A stretch of DNA of 64,000 nt from Pseudomonadota bacterium (GTDB lineage: Bacteria > Pseudomonadota > Alphaproteobacteria > Puniceispirillales > Marisalimonadaceae): positions 1 to 64,000 of the forward strand of contig JAOESH010000002.1 of NCBI GenBank assembly GCA_028382005.1. Reading direction: 5' to 3'. Positions 37,960 through 45,957 of this stretch are shown here, one piece after another. The position numbers were made by a program, and so were the translations under genes. The notes below the pieces were generated by a model. The model did not search any database. It was not told the origin of the DNA and saw only the letters and a program-made list of their open reading frames with translations. Position 1 is the first letter of the stretch, and each line of letters starts with the position of its first letter.

Positions 37960-39060
37960 ATGTCTAATGATTTTTTTACAACTTCTAATAGAATTAAAAA
38001 AACACCATTTACTTCCAGAAATGAGCAAGCTGGAGTTAAAAAACATAGTGTATATAACAACACTTTGATACCAACTATATTTAAGTCTTTAAAGAGCGAT
38101 TATTTGCATCTTATTAAAAATGTTCAACTTTGGGACGTTTGTTGCCAAAAAGTAATAGAAATAAGAGGAAACAAAGCTTTATCTTTAATTAAGTTTCTTT
38201 TTTGTAGAGATTTCACTAAAATTGTTCCAGGTAGAGCTTACTATGCTCCAATTGTAAATTTCGAAGGTGGACTATTAAATGATCCGGTTGTCTTTTGTAT
38301 ATCTGAAGAACGGTTTCTTGTTTCTTTGTCGGACTCTGATTTGTTTAACTGGGTTTCTGCAATTAATTATGGAATGAAATTTAATGCTGAAGTAATTGAA
38401 ACGGATATATTCACTGTTGCCGTTCAAGGCCCAAAATCTGAACAGGTAATGGTAAAGATTTTTGGTGAAGAGATAAAAGATTTAAAATTTTTTAATTTTA
38501 AAGAGTTTAATTTTAACAATGAGAATATTTTCATATCAAAAACAGGTTTTAGTAAGCAATCTGGTTACGAAATTTTATTTTCAAGCCCCATTACTGGAAC
38601 TTTATTATGGGATTTGATTATGCAAGACGGGCAGGAATTTAATATTAAAGTTGGTTGCCCTAATATGATTGAAAGAGTTGAAAGTAGTCTTCTAAGTTAT
38701 GGTAATGAGATGACAAATAAAGACTTTCCACATGATTGTGGCCTAGGAAAATTTTGTAATCTTGATACTGATAACGACTTTATAGGAAAATCAGTTTTAT
38801 TAAAACAGAGAGATATAGGGTTTAAAAGATCTATGTTTATGATAAAATTTGATTTTGATGGAAGCAACAAACCGCCCTTTTATAGTAATCTGCCAGTTTT
38901 TATTAACAAAGAAAAGATCGGAAAAGCAACATCTATTGTTTGGTCACCTAAGTATTCAAAATATATAGGATTTTTAATTGCTAATAAAAATATAGAAAAA
39001 AACATTAATGATTATAGTATTTTAGATAAAGTCGCTTTTGAGGTATCTGAGATCACATAA
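37960..39060 (+). CDS. dmdA: Dimethylsulfoniopropionate demethylase homologue (GcvT-fold)
   Basis: This 366-residue protein has the GcvT/aminomethyltransferase fold and follows the DmdA pattern rather than glycine-cleavage GcvT. It has the N-terminal RIKKTPFTSRNEQAGVKKHS, then YNNTLIPTIFKSLKSDYLHL, NVQLWDV, LNDPVVF, VAVQGPKSEQVM and GCPNMIERVESSLLSYGNE. DmdA moves a methyl group from DMSP to THF, giving methylmercaptopropionate. No gcvH or gcvP is near. The MTHFR homologue next door fits removal of methyl-THF. Related orphan methyltransferases with other substrates exist, so substrate assignment is likely but not certain. Confidence 0.78.
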   Translation: MSNDFFTTSNRIKKTPFTSRNEQAGVKKHSVYNNTLIPTIFKSLKSDYLHLIKNVQLWDVCCQKVIEIRGNKALSLIKFLFCRDFTKIVPGRAYYAPIVNFEGGLLNDPVVFCISEERFLVSLSDSDLFNWVSAINYGMKFNAEVIETDIFTVAVQGPKSEQVMVKIFGEEIKDLKFFNFKEFNFNNENIFISKTGFSKQSGYEILFSSPITGTLLWDLIMQDGQEFNIKVGCPNMIERVESSLLSYGNEMTNKDFPHDCGLGKFCNLDTDNDFIGKSVLLKQRDIGFKRSMFMIKFDFDGSNKPPFYSNLPVFINKEKIGKATSIVWSPKYSKYIGFLIANKNIEKNINDYSILDKVAFEVSEIT

Positions 39061-39071
39061 TCTAAAATAAG

Positions 39072-39146
39072 TGGAGCGGGCGAAGAGATTCGAACTCTCG
39101 ACATTCTCGTTGGCAACGAGATGCTCTACCACTGAGCTACGCCCGC
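39072..39146 (-). tRNA. tRNA-Gly (anticodon GCC)
   Basis: The reverse strand forms a cloverleaf starting GCGGGCG. It has D arm GCTC/GAGC, anticodon stem TCTCG/CGAGA with loop TTGCCAA (anticodon GCC), T arm GAGAG-TTCGAAT-CTCTT (with one G-T pair), discriminator T and an encoded CCA. It reads GGC/GGU glycine codons. It lies 11 bases beyond the dmdA stop, on the opposite strand. Confidence 0.96.
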
Positions 39147-39206
39147 TTATTAAGCATTTTTGGAATATATCATTGTAACCAATACTAGCAAGGAAAATAA
39201 AAGAAA

Positions 39207-40343
39207 TTATTTTTTTATGGTCTCTGCAATACTTTTAACAATAAACATTATATCACTTTCGCTTAAATAAGGGTGCATTGGTAAAGATAATACAGTTTTT
39301 GATAAATAAATTGTATTCTGAAGACCTTCTTGTGAAACTGGGTATTTCTCATATGGTTTATGTTCATTTAAAGGAATAGGGTAATATACTGCTGTAGGAA
39401 TATTTTTGGACCTTAAGCTTTCTTGTAATTTGTTTCTGTCAACATCATCAGGAAGAATAATAGTATATTGAGCCCAACTACTTGTAGCCTTGTTTATTAA
39501 AATGGGCGTTCTAATCCCGAGGTTTAATTTATTAAAATGTTTGTTATAATTATCTGCAACGTTTTGTCTTTTTTTTAATTCTAATGGGAAAATATATAAT
39601 TTTTCTAACAAAATAGCAGCTTGAATAGTAGACATTCGAGCATTCATACCTATTCTATCGTACTCGTATCTAACTTTACCCATACCGTGTACATGAGATG
39701 AATTTGCAATTTCATATATTTCTTTATTGTTTGTAAATAGTGCCCCTCCATCGCCGTAACATCCAAGAGGTTTAGCAGGAAAAAAAGATGTTGCGCTTAC
39801 TTCACATAAGCTTCCAACAGGATTATTATTATATTTTGATCCGAAAGATTGAGCCGCATCGTCAAGAACCCATAAATTATGATCTTTTGCAAATTTATTA
39901 ATAGGGTCCATATCAGCTGGTTGGCCAAACAGTCCTACAGGCATTATACCTTTGACGTTTATCCCAAGTTTATAGGCTGTTTTAAGAGCATTATCTAGTT
40001 TGGTAGGATCGAGATTAAATGTATCACGATCAACATCAATAAAAATAGGAATGGCTCCAAGTAACGGCATAACTTCAGCTGATGAAGCAAATGTAAATGC
40101 AGGTACTATAACCCCTTCTCCAGGTTTTAGACCTAGACCAAGAAGAGCCAATAAAAGAGCATCTGTTCCACTAGAACAGCATAAAACGTATTTAGAATTT
40201 GCAAAAAATTCAAGTTTTTTTTCTAATTCTCTTACTTCTGGACCAAGAATGTATTGACCATGATCTAATACTGTTTTAATTCGTTTATCGATTTTAGAAC
40301 GAATTTTTTCTTGTTGAGATTTTAAATCAATAAATGGTATCAT
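39207..40343 (-). CDS. DegT/DnrJ/EryC1 sugar-nucleotide aminotransferase
   Basis: This PLP enzyme transfers an amino group to a keto-sugar nucleotide. The 378 residues show the family start MIPFIDLKSQQEKIR, CCSSGTDALLLALL (PLP phosphate site), VLDDAAQSFG, and the Schiff-base Lys in SFFPAKPLGCYGDGGA (about residue 188). The gene follows the Gfo/Idh/MocA oxidoreductase with two bases between. The pair resembles the dehydrogenase-aminotransferase couple that makes 3-amino-3-deoxy sugars for surface glycans, such as the WlbA/WlbC type; the exact sugar is unknown. Confidence 0.9.
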   Translation of the reverse strand: MIPFIDLKSQQEKIRSKIDKRIKTVLDHGQYILGPEVRELEKKLEFFANSKYVLCCSSGTDALLLALLGLGLKPGEGVIVPAFTFASSAEVMPLLGAIPIFIDVDRDTFNLDPTKLDNALKTAYKLGINVKGIMPVGLFGQPADMDPINKFAKDHNLWVLDDAAQSFGSKYNNNPVGSLCEVSATSFFPAKPLGCYGDGGALFTNNKEIYEIANSSHVHGMGKVRYEYDRIGMNARMSTIQAAILLEKLYIFPLELKKRQNVADNYNKHFNKLNLGIRTPILINKATSSWAQYTIILPDDVDRNKLQESLRSKNIPTAVYYPIPLNEHKPYEKYPVSQEGLQNTIYLSKTVLSLPMHPYLSESDIMFIVKSIAETIKK

Positions 40344-40345
40344 TA

Positions 40346-41311
40346 CTATCCTAATTTTTTATCAATCATTTCCATTACAGTTTGAACTTTTAAGGCTTCT
40401 TTATGATCTGTTAGCGGGTTTATTCTAGTTTGTATAGAGTCAATAAATGTCTGTAATTCATTTTTAAGTGGTTCATTTTCATCGACATAAATCTTTTCAA
40501 GAGGATAAAAATCTATGGAGTTATCTTTATTAATAACCGAAGGGTTGAAAATTAACTTATTAGACCAATCTCTTGTATCATCAAATATTAATGATCCATT
40601 TGTACCAATAACGGAAAATTTATGTTCTTTATACGGACACATCCAATCACAATTAATTAATGCTGTTGTACCATCGTTAAATGACAATCTTACACTAATA
40701 GCATCAGGACCAAGATTCGAATTATGATGAATAGACTGAACTTGTAAATTATTAGGTAAATTTTTGGTAATTGACAGTATCATAGAAATATCGTGGGCAG
40801 CCAAATCATATACAACCGATTCATTTGAACGAACAGCACCCAAAGCTAAACGATTAGCTCTTATATTTTTAATAGATCCAATTTTACCATCATTAATAAG
40901 ATCTTTCATTTTTATAAAAGCGTTGTGATAGTTTAGAAGATGCCCAACCATTAAAATCTTATTCTTCTCAAGAGCTAAGTTTGAAATACTTTTAGCATCT
41001 GACAAAGATAAACAAAATGGTTTTTCAATTAAAACATCTTTGTTATTTATAAGAGCTTTTTTTGCTATATCTATATGGGTGTCAGCAGAAGAGGCTATGA
41101 CAACTGCATTGATATTTTTATCAGATAAAATTTCATTCAAAGAGTAATTGGGTAATTTTAACTCGGCTGTAACTTGTTTTGCCGTATCAGAATATGGATC
41201 ATAAACACAATATAAAGAATTCATTTGGGAAAGATTTCGTGAAATATTTTTGCCCCAATTACCACAGCCAATTAAAGCTATCTTTATATTGTTACCTATT
41301 TTAGGATTCAT
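40346..41311 (-). CDS. Gfo/Idh/MocA-family oxidoreductase
   Basis: This is an NAD(P)-dependent sugar oxidoreductase of 321 residues. The Rossmann motif is IALIGCGNWGKNISRNL (about residues 10-26), and the conserved Lys-Pro is in VLIEKPFCLSLSDA. The C-terminal domain has DLAAHDISMIL with the probable catalytic His/Asp. It is paired with the DegT aminotransferase, suggesting the 3-keto-sugar precursor step of an amino-sugar pathway. Together with galU, ugd and the block at 49-56 kb, this supports surface polysaccharide synthesis. Confidence 0.88.
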   Translation of the reverse strand: MNPKIGNNIKIALIGCGNWGKNISRNLSQMNSLYCVYDPYSDTAKQVTAELKLPNYSLNEILSDKNINAVVIASSADTHIDIAKKALINNKDVLIEKPFCLSLSDAKSISNLALEKNKILMVGHLLNYHNAFIKMKDLINDGKIGSIKNIRANRLALGAVRSNESVVYDLAAHDISMILSITKNLPNNLQVQSIHHNSNLGPDAISVRLSFNDGTTALINCDWMCPYKEHKFSVIGTNGSLIFDDTRDWSNKLIFNPSVINKDNSIDFYPLEKIYVDENEPLKNELQTFIDSIQTRINPLTDHKEALKVQTVMEMIDKKLG

Positions 41312-41454
41312 ATTTTATTACTAAATAATATTAATTTAGATTAACTAAATATACCTACTTTTAAAAATGGTCAATTGTAGTATTTTGTAATAAATTGTTG
41401 AAAAATAATTTGAGAGTTAACATATATAATTCAGAGGTTATAGGAGACTTATTT

Positions 41455-42345
41455 ATGGAAATTAATGTAAGCACTAATATTAAAGATGTTAACACAGATA
41501 ATTTCATGAATGACGTAATTGAAGCTTCAAAAGAAAAACCTATAATTGTAGACTTTTGGGCTCCATGGTGTGAACCGTGCAAACAACTTGGCCCATTATT
41601 AGAAAATGCAGTTAAAGAGCAAAAAGAAAATTTAACCTTAGCCAAAATTGATATAGATCAAAATCAAGAAATTGCATCTCAATTAAGAATACAATCTATT
41701 CCTACAGTATATACATTTTTTGAGGGCAAGGTTGTTGATGGTTTTCAGGGTTCAAAAACTAACAGTGAAATATTAGAATTTGTTAAAAAGTCAGCTAGTC
41801 TATTGGGTCCAGGAGAAGAGGTAGAAAATTTTATGTCTATGGCTAAGCTTGCTATAGAACAAAGAAATTGGAATGAATCAAAAGAAATTGCTCAAAAAAT
41901 TTTAGATATAGATCCTGAAAATCATGTTGGCTTTGCTTCTTTAATTAAATCCATGATAGGATTGAATCAATTTTCAGATGTAAGAGACATTACTGACGCT
42001 TTAGCAATAGAAATTAGAGAATCAAAACCAGTAACCGAGGCTTTAATGTCACTTGAACCATCAGAAAAAGCATTTAAAGCTCAGGAAAACATAGAAGAAT
42101 TAGAAAAGAAGCTTGAAAAAAATCCTGAGAATTTAGATAGTTTATTAGAAATGGCCATTGCCTTTTACGGAAAAGGAGAAATAGCCAAATCATTTGAATT
42201 ACTTTTGAAATCAATTGATATAGACAGAGAATGGAATGATCAAGCTGCAAGAAAACAACTATTAGAATTTTTTACTTCAGCAGGTTTTGAAGCTGTTGAG
42301 ACTATAGATGCAAGAAGAAAACTTGCTTCTTTGTTGTTTTCATAA
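41455..42345 (+). CDS. Thioredoxin-TPR protein, CnoX/YbbN-like
   Basis: I choose ATG 41455, preceded by TAGGAGA; the track ORF begins 20 codons earlier. The 296-residue protein has an N-terminal thioredoxin domain with the active site FWAPWCEPCKQL (about residues 37-48) and SIPTVYTFFEGKVVDGF, then TPR-like helices (for example LDIDPENHVGFASLI and LEKNPENLDSLLEMAIAFYG). CnoX/YbbN proteins are chaperedoxins that hold and protect clients for GroEL. Here a full WCEPC redox pair is kept. It precedes the Lon-domain gene on the same strand, a common alphaproteobacterial order. Confidence 0.88.
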   Translation: MEINVSTNIKDVNTDNFMNDVIEASKEKPIIVDFWAPWCEPCKQLGPLLENAVKEQKENLTLAKIDIDQNQEIASQLRIQSIPTVYTFFEGKVVDGFQGSKTNSEILEFVKKSASLLGPGEEVENFMSMAKLAIEQRNWNESKEIAQKILDIDPENHVGFASLIKSMIGLNQFSDVRDITDALAIEIRESKPVTEALMSLEPSEKAFKAQENIEELEKKLEKNPENLDSLLEMAIAFYGKGEIAKSFELLLKSIDIDREWNDQAARKQLLEFFTSAGFEAVETIDARRKLASLLFS

Positions 42346-42381
42346 AATGTTTAACTTTATTTTAGTTGTAGGAGATAAAAA

Positions 42382-43020
42382 ATATTAAATCATTTACCTA
42401 AAACAATTCCTATTTTTCCACTGGAGGGAGTAGTAATGTTTCCTAATACGTATCTTCCTTTAAATATTTTTGAACCACGATATTTAAAAATGATAGATAA
42501 AGCTCTTGCTTCTGATAATAGACTTATTGGAATGATTCAGCCTAGGGGAATTAATAATAATAATTTAGATACAAGTCTTCATAATGTGGGTTGTGTTGGA
42601 AAAATTATTAAGTTTGAAGAAGTTGAAAATAGAAGATATTTGATTACCTTGAAAGGATTAAACAGGTTTAATTTAATAAAAGAAATAACAAATAATGACA
42701 ATTTTAAGGTTGCCGAAATAGATTGGAGTTTTTTTATTGAGGACCTTGAAGAAGAGAAAATTAAGGAAGGCTTTAGTAATTTAAAACTTGCTTTAAGGAA
42801 ATATTTTGAGGTTAAAGACATTAAGGTAAATAATGAAATAATTGACTTATGTCAAGATTACAACTTAGTAGATCAAATTACTATGATATGTCCACTGGCT
42901 TCTGAAGAAAAGCAGTTATTATTAGAAACATTATCTATAACAAAAAGAAATGCATTATTATTGTCTATGATTGAAAGTTACACTAGTGAGGCTAATATTT
43001 CTGATGTTATCAAACATTAA
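42382..43020 (+). CDS. Lon N-terminal-domain (LonSB) protein with apparent non-standard start
   Basis: This protein is a stand-alone Lon substrate-binding domain without ATPase or protease. From ATG 42436 it reads MFPNTYLPLNIFEPRYLKMI. The same frame is open 19 codons further up to a stop at 42376-42378 and encodes LPKTIPIFPLEGVV, the conserved first strand of this family. That stretch has no ATG, GTG or TTG. The codon ATA at 42382 lies six bases after an AGGAGA site, so I give it as the start. An A6 run (42377-42382) offers slippage or a base error as alternatives. ATG 42436 is the conservative start. Confidence 0.72.
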   Translation: MLNHLPKTIPIFPLEGVVMFPNTYLPLNIFEPRYLKMIDKALASDNRLIGMIQPRGINNNNLDTSLHNVGCVGKIIKFEEVENRRYLITLKGLNRFNLIKEITNNDNFKVAEIDWSFFIEDLEEEKIKEGFSNLKLALRKYFEVKDIKVNNEIIDLCQDYNLVDQITMICPLASEEKQLLLETLSITKRNALLLSMIESYTSEANISDVIKH

Positions 43021-43112
43021 TAAAATTTATTTTAGATCATACTCCGTTTTTTTTAATGGCCTAATAATCTTTATTGAAACTAAAGCTAAAATTATAAAAA
43101 AAATTATATAAA

Positions 43113-43439
43113 ATGAATGCTTGGCCTTTATCAATTAAAAAAATAGAAGATGGTAAAAATTTATTAATCTTATTTGATGATAATTGTGAATTTACTATTT
43201 CAGCAGAACTATTGAGAGTTGAAGGTCCATCAGCAGATATTCAAGGTCATGGGGGTCCTAAAATTATAGTCAAAAATAAGAGTGATGTGCTTGTTAATAA
43301 AATAGAAGAAGTAGGAAATTACGCAATTAGGATAATATTTTCTGATGACCATAGTTCAGGTATTTTTAGTTGGGACTTGTTATACGATTTTGGAAAAAAT
43401 CAAAAATCATATTTGAATAGTTATTATAACTCTCTGTGA
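43113..43439 (+). CDS. DUF971-family protein
   Basis: This 108-residue protein matches DUF971, the domain also found at the N-terminus of gamma-butyrobetaine hydroxylases. It has PLSIKKIEDGKNLLILFDD, SAELLRVEGPSADIQGHG and HSSGIFSWDLLYDFG. Stand-alone members are often near Mrp/ApbC iron-sulfur carriers and may help Fe-S or thiol chemistry, but the role is not settled. No such partner is here. It is convergent with the Ubi-type hydroxylase, whose stop lies directly adjacent. Confidence 0.86.
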   Translation: MNAWPLSIKKIEDGKNLLILFDDNCEFTISAELLRVEGPSADIQGHGGPKIIVKNKSDVLVNKIEEVGNYAIRIIFSDDHSSGIFSWDLLYDFGKNQKSYLNSYYNSL

Positions 43440-44654
43440 TTATTTAGCAGCTAACTTACTAAATATATTTTTCAACTCACTTCTGTTTAAAGCCTCCATA
43501 CCTTTAGATAGTACTGTCTGTAAAACATTTGAATTTGAAGTAAATCCGTAGAACAGGAAATCAGTAATTGCAGTCATTGCAATAGTATTGGATAATCTAT
43601 CTTTATTATAAGATTCTAAAATAGATATATCACCTAAATCATTTCCAAACTTCAAACTTTTTTCTATAGAATTTATAACTGAAACGCAGTCCCTCAGAGC
43701 TAGGTTCAATCCTTGACCAGCAAGAGGATGTAAAGAATGTGCAGCGTCTCCAATCAAAATAGCTCTTTGTGTTGTTGGATTGATTATAAAATTTAAATTT
43801 AAAGGCCATGAAGATAGTTTGTTATTAATATTACCTATTTTTTTTATAGGTTTAAAATTTAAATTCAAACTAGAAAAAAACATGTCTAATTGATCACATA
43901 TATATTTTTCTGGATAATCCTTTGATAAGATATTTTTACATTTAGTTTTTTCAACGCTTAATACAAAGTTAATCTTATTTTTATTTTCAAATGGAAGCAA
44001 CCCTATTGGGCCTAAATCAGTAAAGGCTTGAATAGCTGAAAATTTATGGTCTCTTGATTGTTGAAGGAAACCAGAAAGAGCTATATGTCCAGTTTTTTTC
44101 GCAATAGTATTTATAGACAATAACTTTCTTAATTGAGAATTTTTTCCATCGGCTGACAAAACCAAAGCTGTTTTAATAGATTCTTTGTTATTAAGATATA
44201 AAGTTCTTTCGAATTCATCACATTTAGTGTTAGTTACAAAAGCTTCAAATTGCTTAATACCATCTAATTTTTTAAAAATAGAATTTAACATGACGTTATT
44301 TTTAACTACTGCTCCAAAACGCTCTTCCTCACTAGAGTTATCCCAAATTAGAGGAGATACATCTTTTTTGCCAAAAACTTCTATTTTTTTTACATTTGTA
44401 TAATCACTTTTTTTTAGGGTGTCCCAAACACCTAATTTATTTAATAAATCGATACTTTTTTGGTTATAAAAAGTCGTTCTAAGATCATTATCTATTTTAA
44501 TTTTTGGAACAATCCAAGCAATATTATTAGAATCAAATAATTTTGATTTTTTTAATAACAGTGCCATTATAGCCCCGGTCATTCCCCCTCCTACGATACA
44601 AATTTTGTAAAAATGTTCTTTGGATAAAGGTTGTTTTTTTGTTAATGATTTCAT
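43440..44654 (-). CDS. FAD-dependent ubiquinone-biosynthesis hydroxylase (UbiH/UbiF family)
   Basis: This 404-residue flavin monooxygenase hydroxylates the ubiquinone ring. It has the dinucleotide-binding start KICIVGGGMTGAIMALLL (about residues 17-34), a DG motif region (VLSADGKNSQLRKLL), and the C-terminal FAD signature ILIGDAAHSLHPLAGQGLNL (about residues 303-322). UbiH, UbiF, UbiI and UbiL share these features, so the hydroxylation position cannot be assigned by eye. It is divergent from the aminotransferase-ftsK operon, 94 bases apart. Confidence 0.88.
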   Translation of the reverse strand: MKSLTKKQPLSKEHFYKICIVGGGMTGAIMALLLKKSKLFDSNNIAWIVPKIKIDNDLRTTFYNQKSIDLLNKLGVWDTLKKSDYTNVKKIEVFGKKDVSPLIWDNSSEEERFGAVVKNNVMLNSIFKKLDGIKQFEAFVTNTKCDEFERTLYLNNKESIKTALVLSADGKNSQLRKLLSINTIAKKTGHIALSGFLQQSRDHKFSAIQAFTDLGPIGLLPFENKNKINFVLSVEKTKCKNILSKDYPEKYICDQLDMFFSSLNLNFKPIKKIGNINNKLSSWPLNLNFIINPTTQRAILIGDAAHSLHPLAGQGLNLALRDCVSVINSIEKSLKFGNDLGDISILESYNKDRLSNTIAMTAITDFLFYGFTSNSNVLQTVLSKGMEALNRSELKNIFSKLAAK

Positions 44655-44748
44655 ATTATTGAACTTTGTTATTTTGATGTATTAGTTTTAATTATTTATA
44701 ACTATAATATAGTATTTAAATAAATTATAAATTATTTTATGAGGTCAA

Positions 44749-45957
44749 ATGGTCAATCCAGATTATAATATTTTAAAAGATTGGATGTTCGGTAAATTAA
44801 ATGATCTTTTAGCAGATTTACACTCAAATCCTAATTATCCTATTTTAAAAATGTCATTGGGTGAACCAACTCTAAGTATGCCTGAATTTGTTAGAGATCA
44901 ACTATCACTTAATTATAATGAATGGGGTAAATATCCCCCTAGTGCAGCAATTCCTGAGTTAAGTAATAGTATATTAAGATATATAGAAAGAAGACACCCA
45001 GGAGCAGAAAAGATTATTAATATAAATAAAAATATTGTACCCGTCCCTGGGACACGAGAACCTTTGCATTTAGTCGGATTATTAGCTAAAAAAACAAAAA
45101 TGGGAGAAACATCAGCTATAGTAACTAATCCATTCTACCATGCATGGCGTGCAGGAAGTATTTCAAGTGGCTCCAAGATTCATTGGTTAAACGCTTTGCC
45201 AGAAAACGAATATCTCCCAAATATTTCAAACATTCCAGTCAAAATATTAGATTCTTCCGTAATAATGTATATTTGCTCTCCATCAAACCCTCATGGGAGT
45301 ATAGCTAGCTTAAACTATTTAAAAAATGCAATTTTATTAGCTAGAAAACATAATTTCATTCTTGCTATTGATGAATGTTATGGTGATATATACAGATTAA
45401 ATAAACCAAAACCACCAGGTGGACTAGATGCTGCTCTAAGTTTAGGAGACAATTTAGATAATGTAATTGTTTTTAACTCCTTGTCTAAAAGAAGCAACGC
45501 AAGTGGTATGAGAGCTGGTTTTATAGCTGGTGACAAAAAAATAATAGATAGTTATAAGTTATTAGTATCTAATGGAGCTTCACCAGTACCTATACCAATA
45601 CAAAAAGTTGCAGCAGCTTTGTATGATGATGAAAAACATAATACAAGTGCTTGTGAACATTATGACCAAAACTTTCAAATTGTAGAAAAATATTTAAAAC
45701 CTTTTGACAAAAATTTTAAAATTCCAGGAGGAGGATTTTTTCTGTGGCTAAAAGTAAATGATGATGAAGAAGCAACTAAGATTTTGTGGAATAAATTTTC
45801 ACTAAGAGTTATGCCTGGAAGATATATGGCAAGTGATGTAGACGGCTTAAATCCAGGTAAAGGTTATTTAAGAATTTCTATAGTCGATAATAAAGAAGTA
45901 ATTGAAGAAGCCATGAAACGAGTTTCTTTATTTTTAAAATCAGAATATTCAAAGTAA
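44749..45957 (+). CDS. Class I/II aminotransferase (putative succinyldiaminopimelate transaminase)
   Basis: This is a PLP aminotransferase of 402 residues. It has the PLP-binding Lys in FNSLSKRSNASGMRAGFIAG (about residue 245), a CSPSNPHGS block and DECYGDIY. In alphaproteobacteria the gene before ftsK is often annotated as DapC-like or as an aspartate/tyrosine-type transaminase. dapF lies about 11 kb away, which is weakly supportive. Substrate is inferred only. It is followed directly by ftsK with no gap. Confidence 0.85.
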   Translation: MVNPDYNILKDWMFGKLNDLLADLHSNPNYPILKMSLGEPTLSMPEFVRDQLSLNYNEWGKYPPSAAIPELSNSILRYIERRHPGAEKIININKNIVPVPGTREPLHLVGLLAKKTKMGETSAIVTNPFYHAWRAGSISSGSKIHWLNALPENEYLPNISNIPVKILDSSVIMYICSPSNPHGSIASLNYLKNAILLARKHNFILAIDECYGDIYRLNKPKPPGGLDAALSLGDNLDNVIVFNSLSKRSNASGMRAGFIAGDKKIIDSYKLLVSNGASPVPIPIQKVAAALYDDEKHNTSACEHYDQNFQIVEKYLKPFDKNFKIPGGGFFLWLKVNDDEEATKILWNKFSLRVMPGRYMASDVDGLNPGKGYLRISIVDNKEVIEEAMKRVSLFLKSEYSK

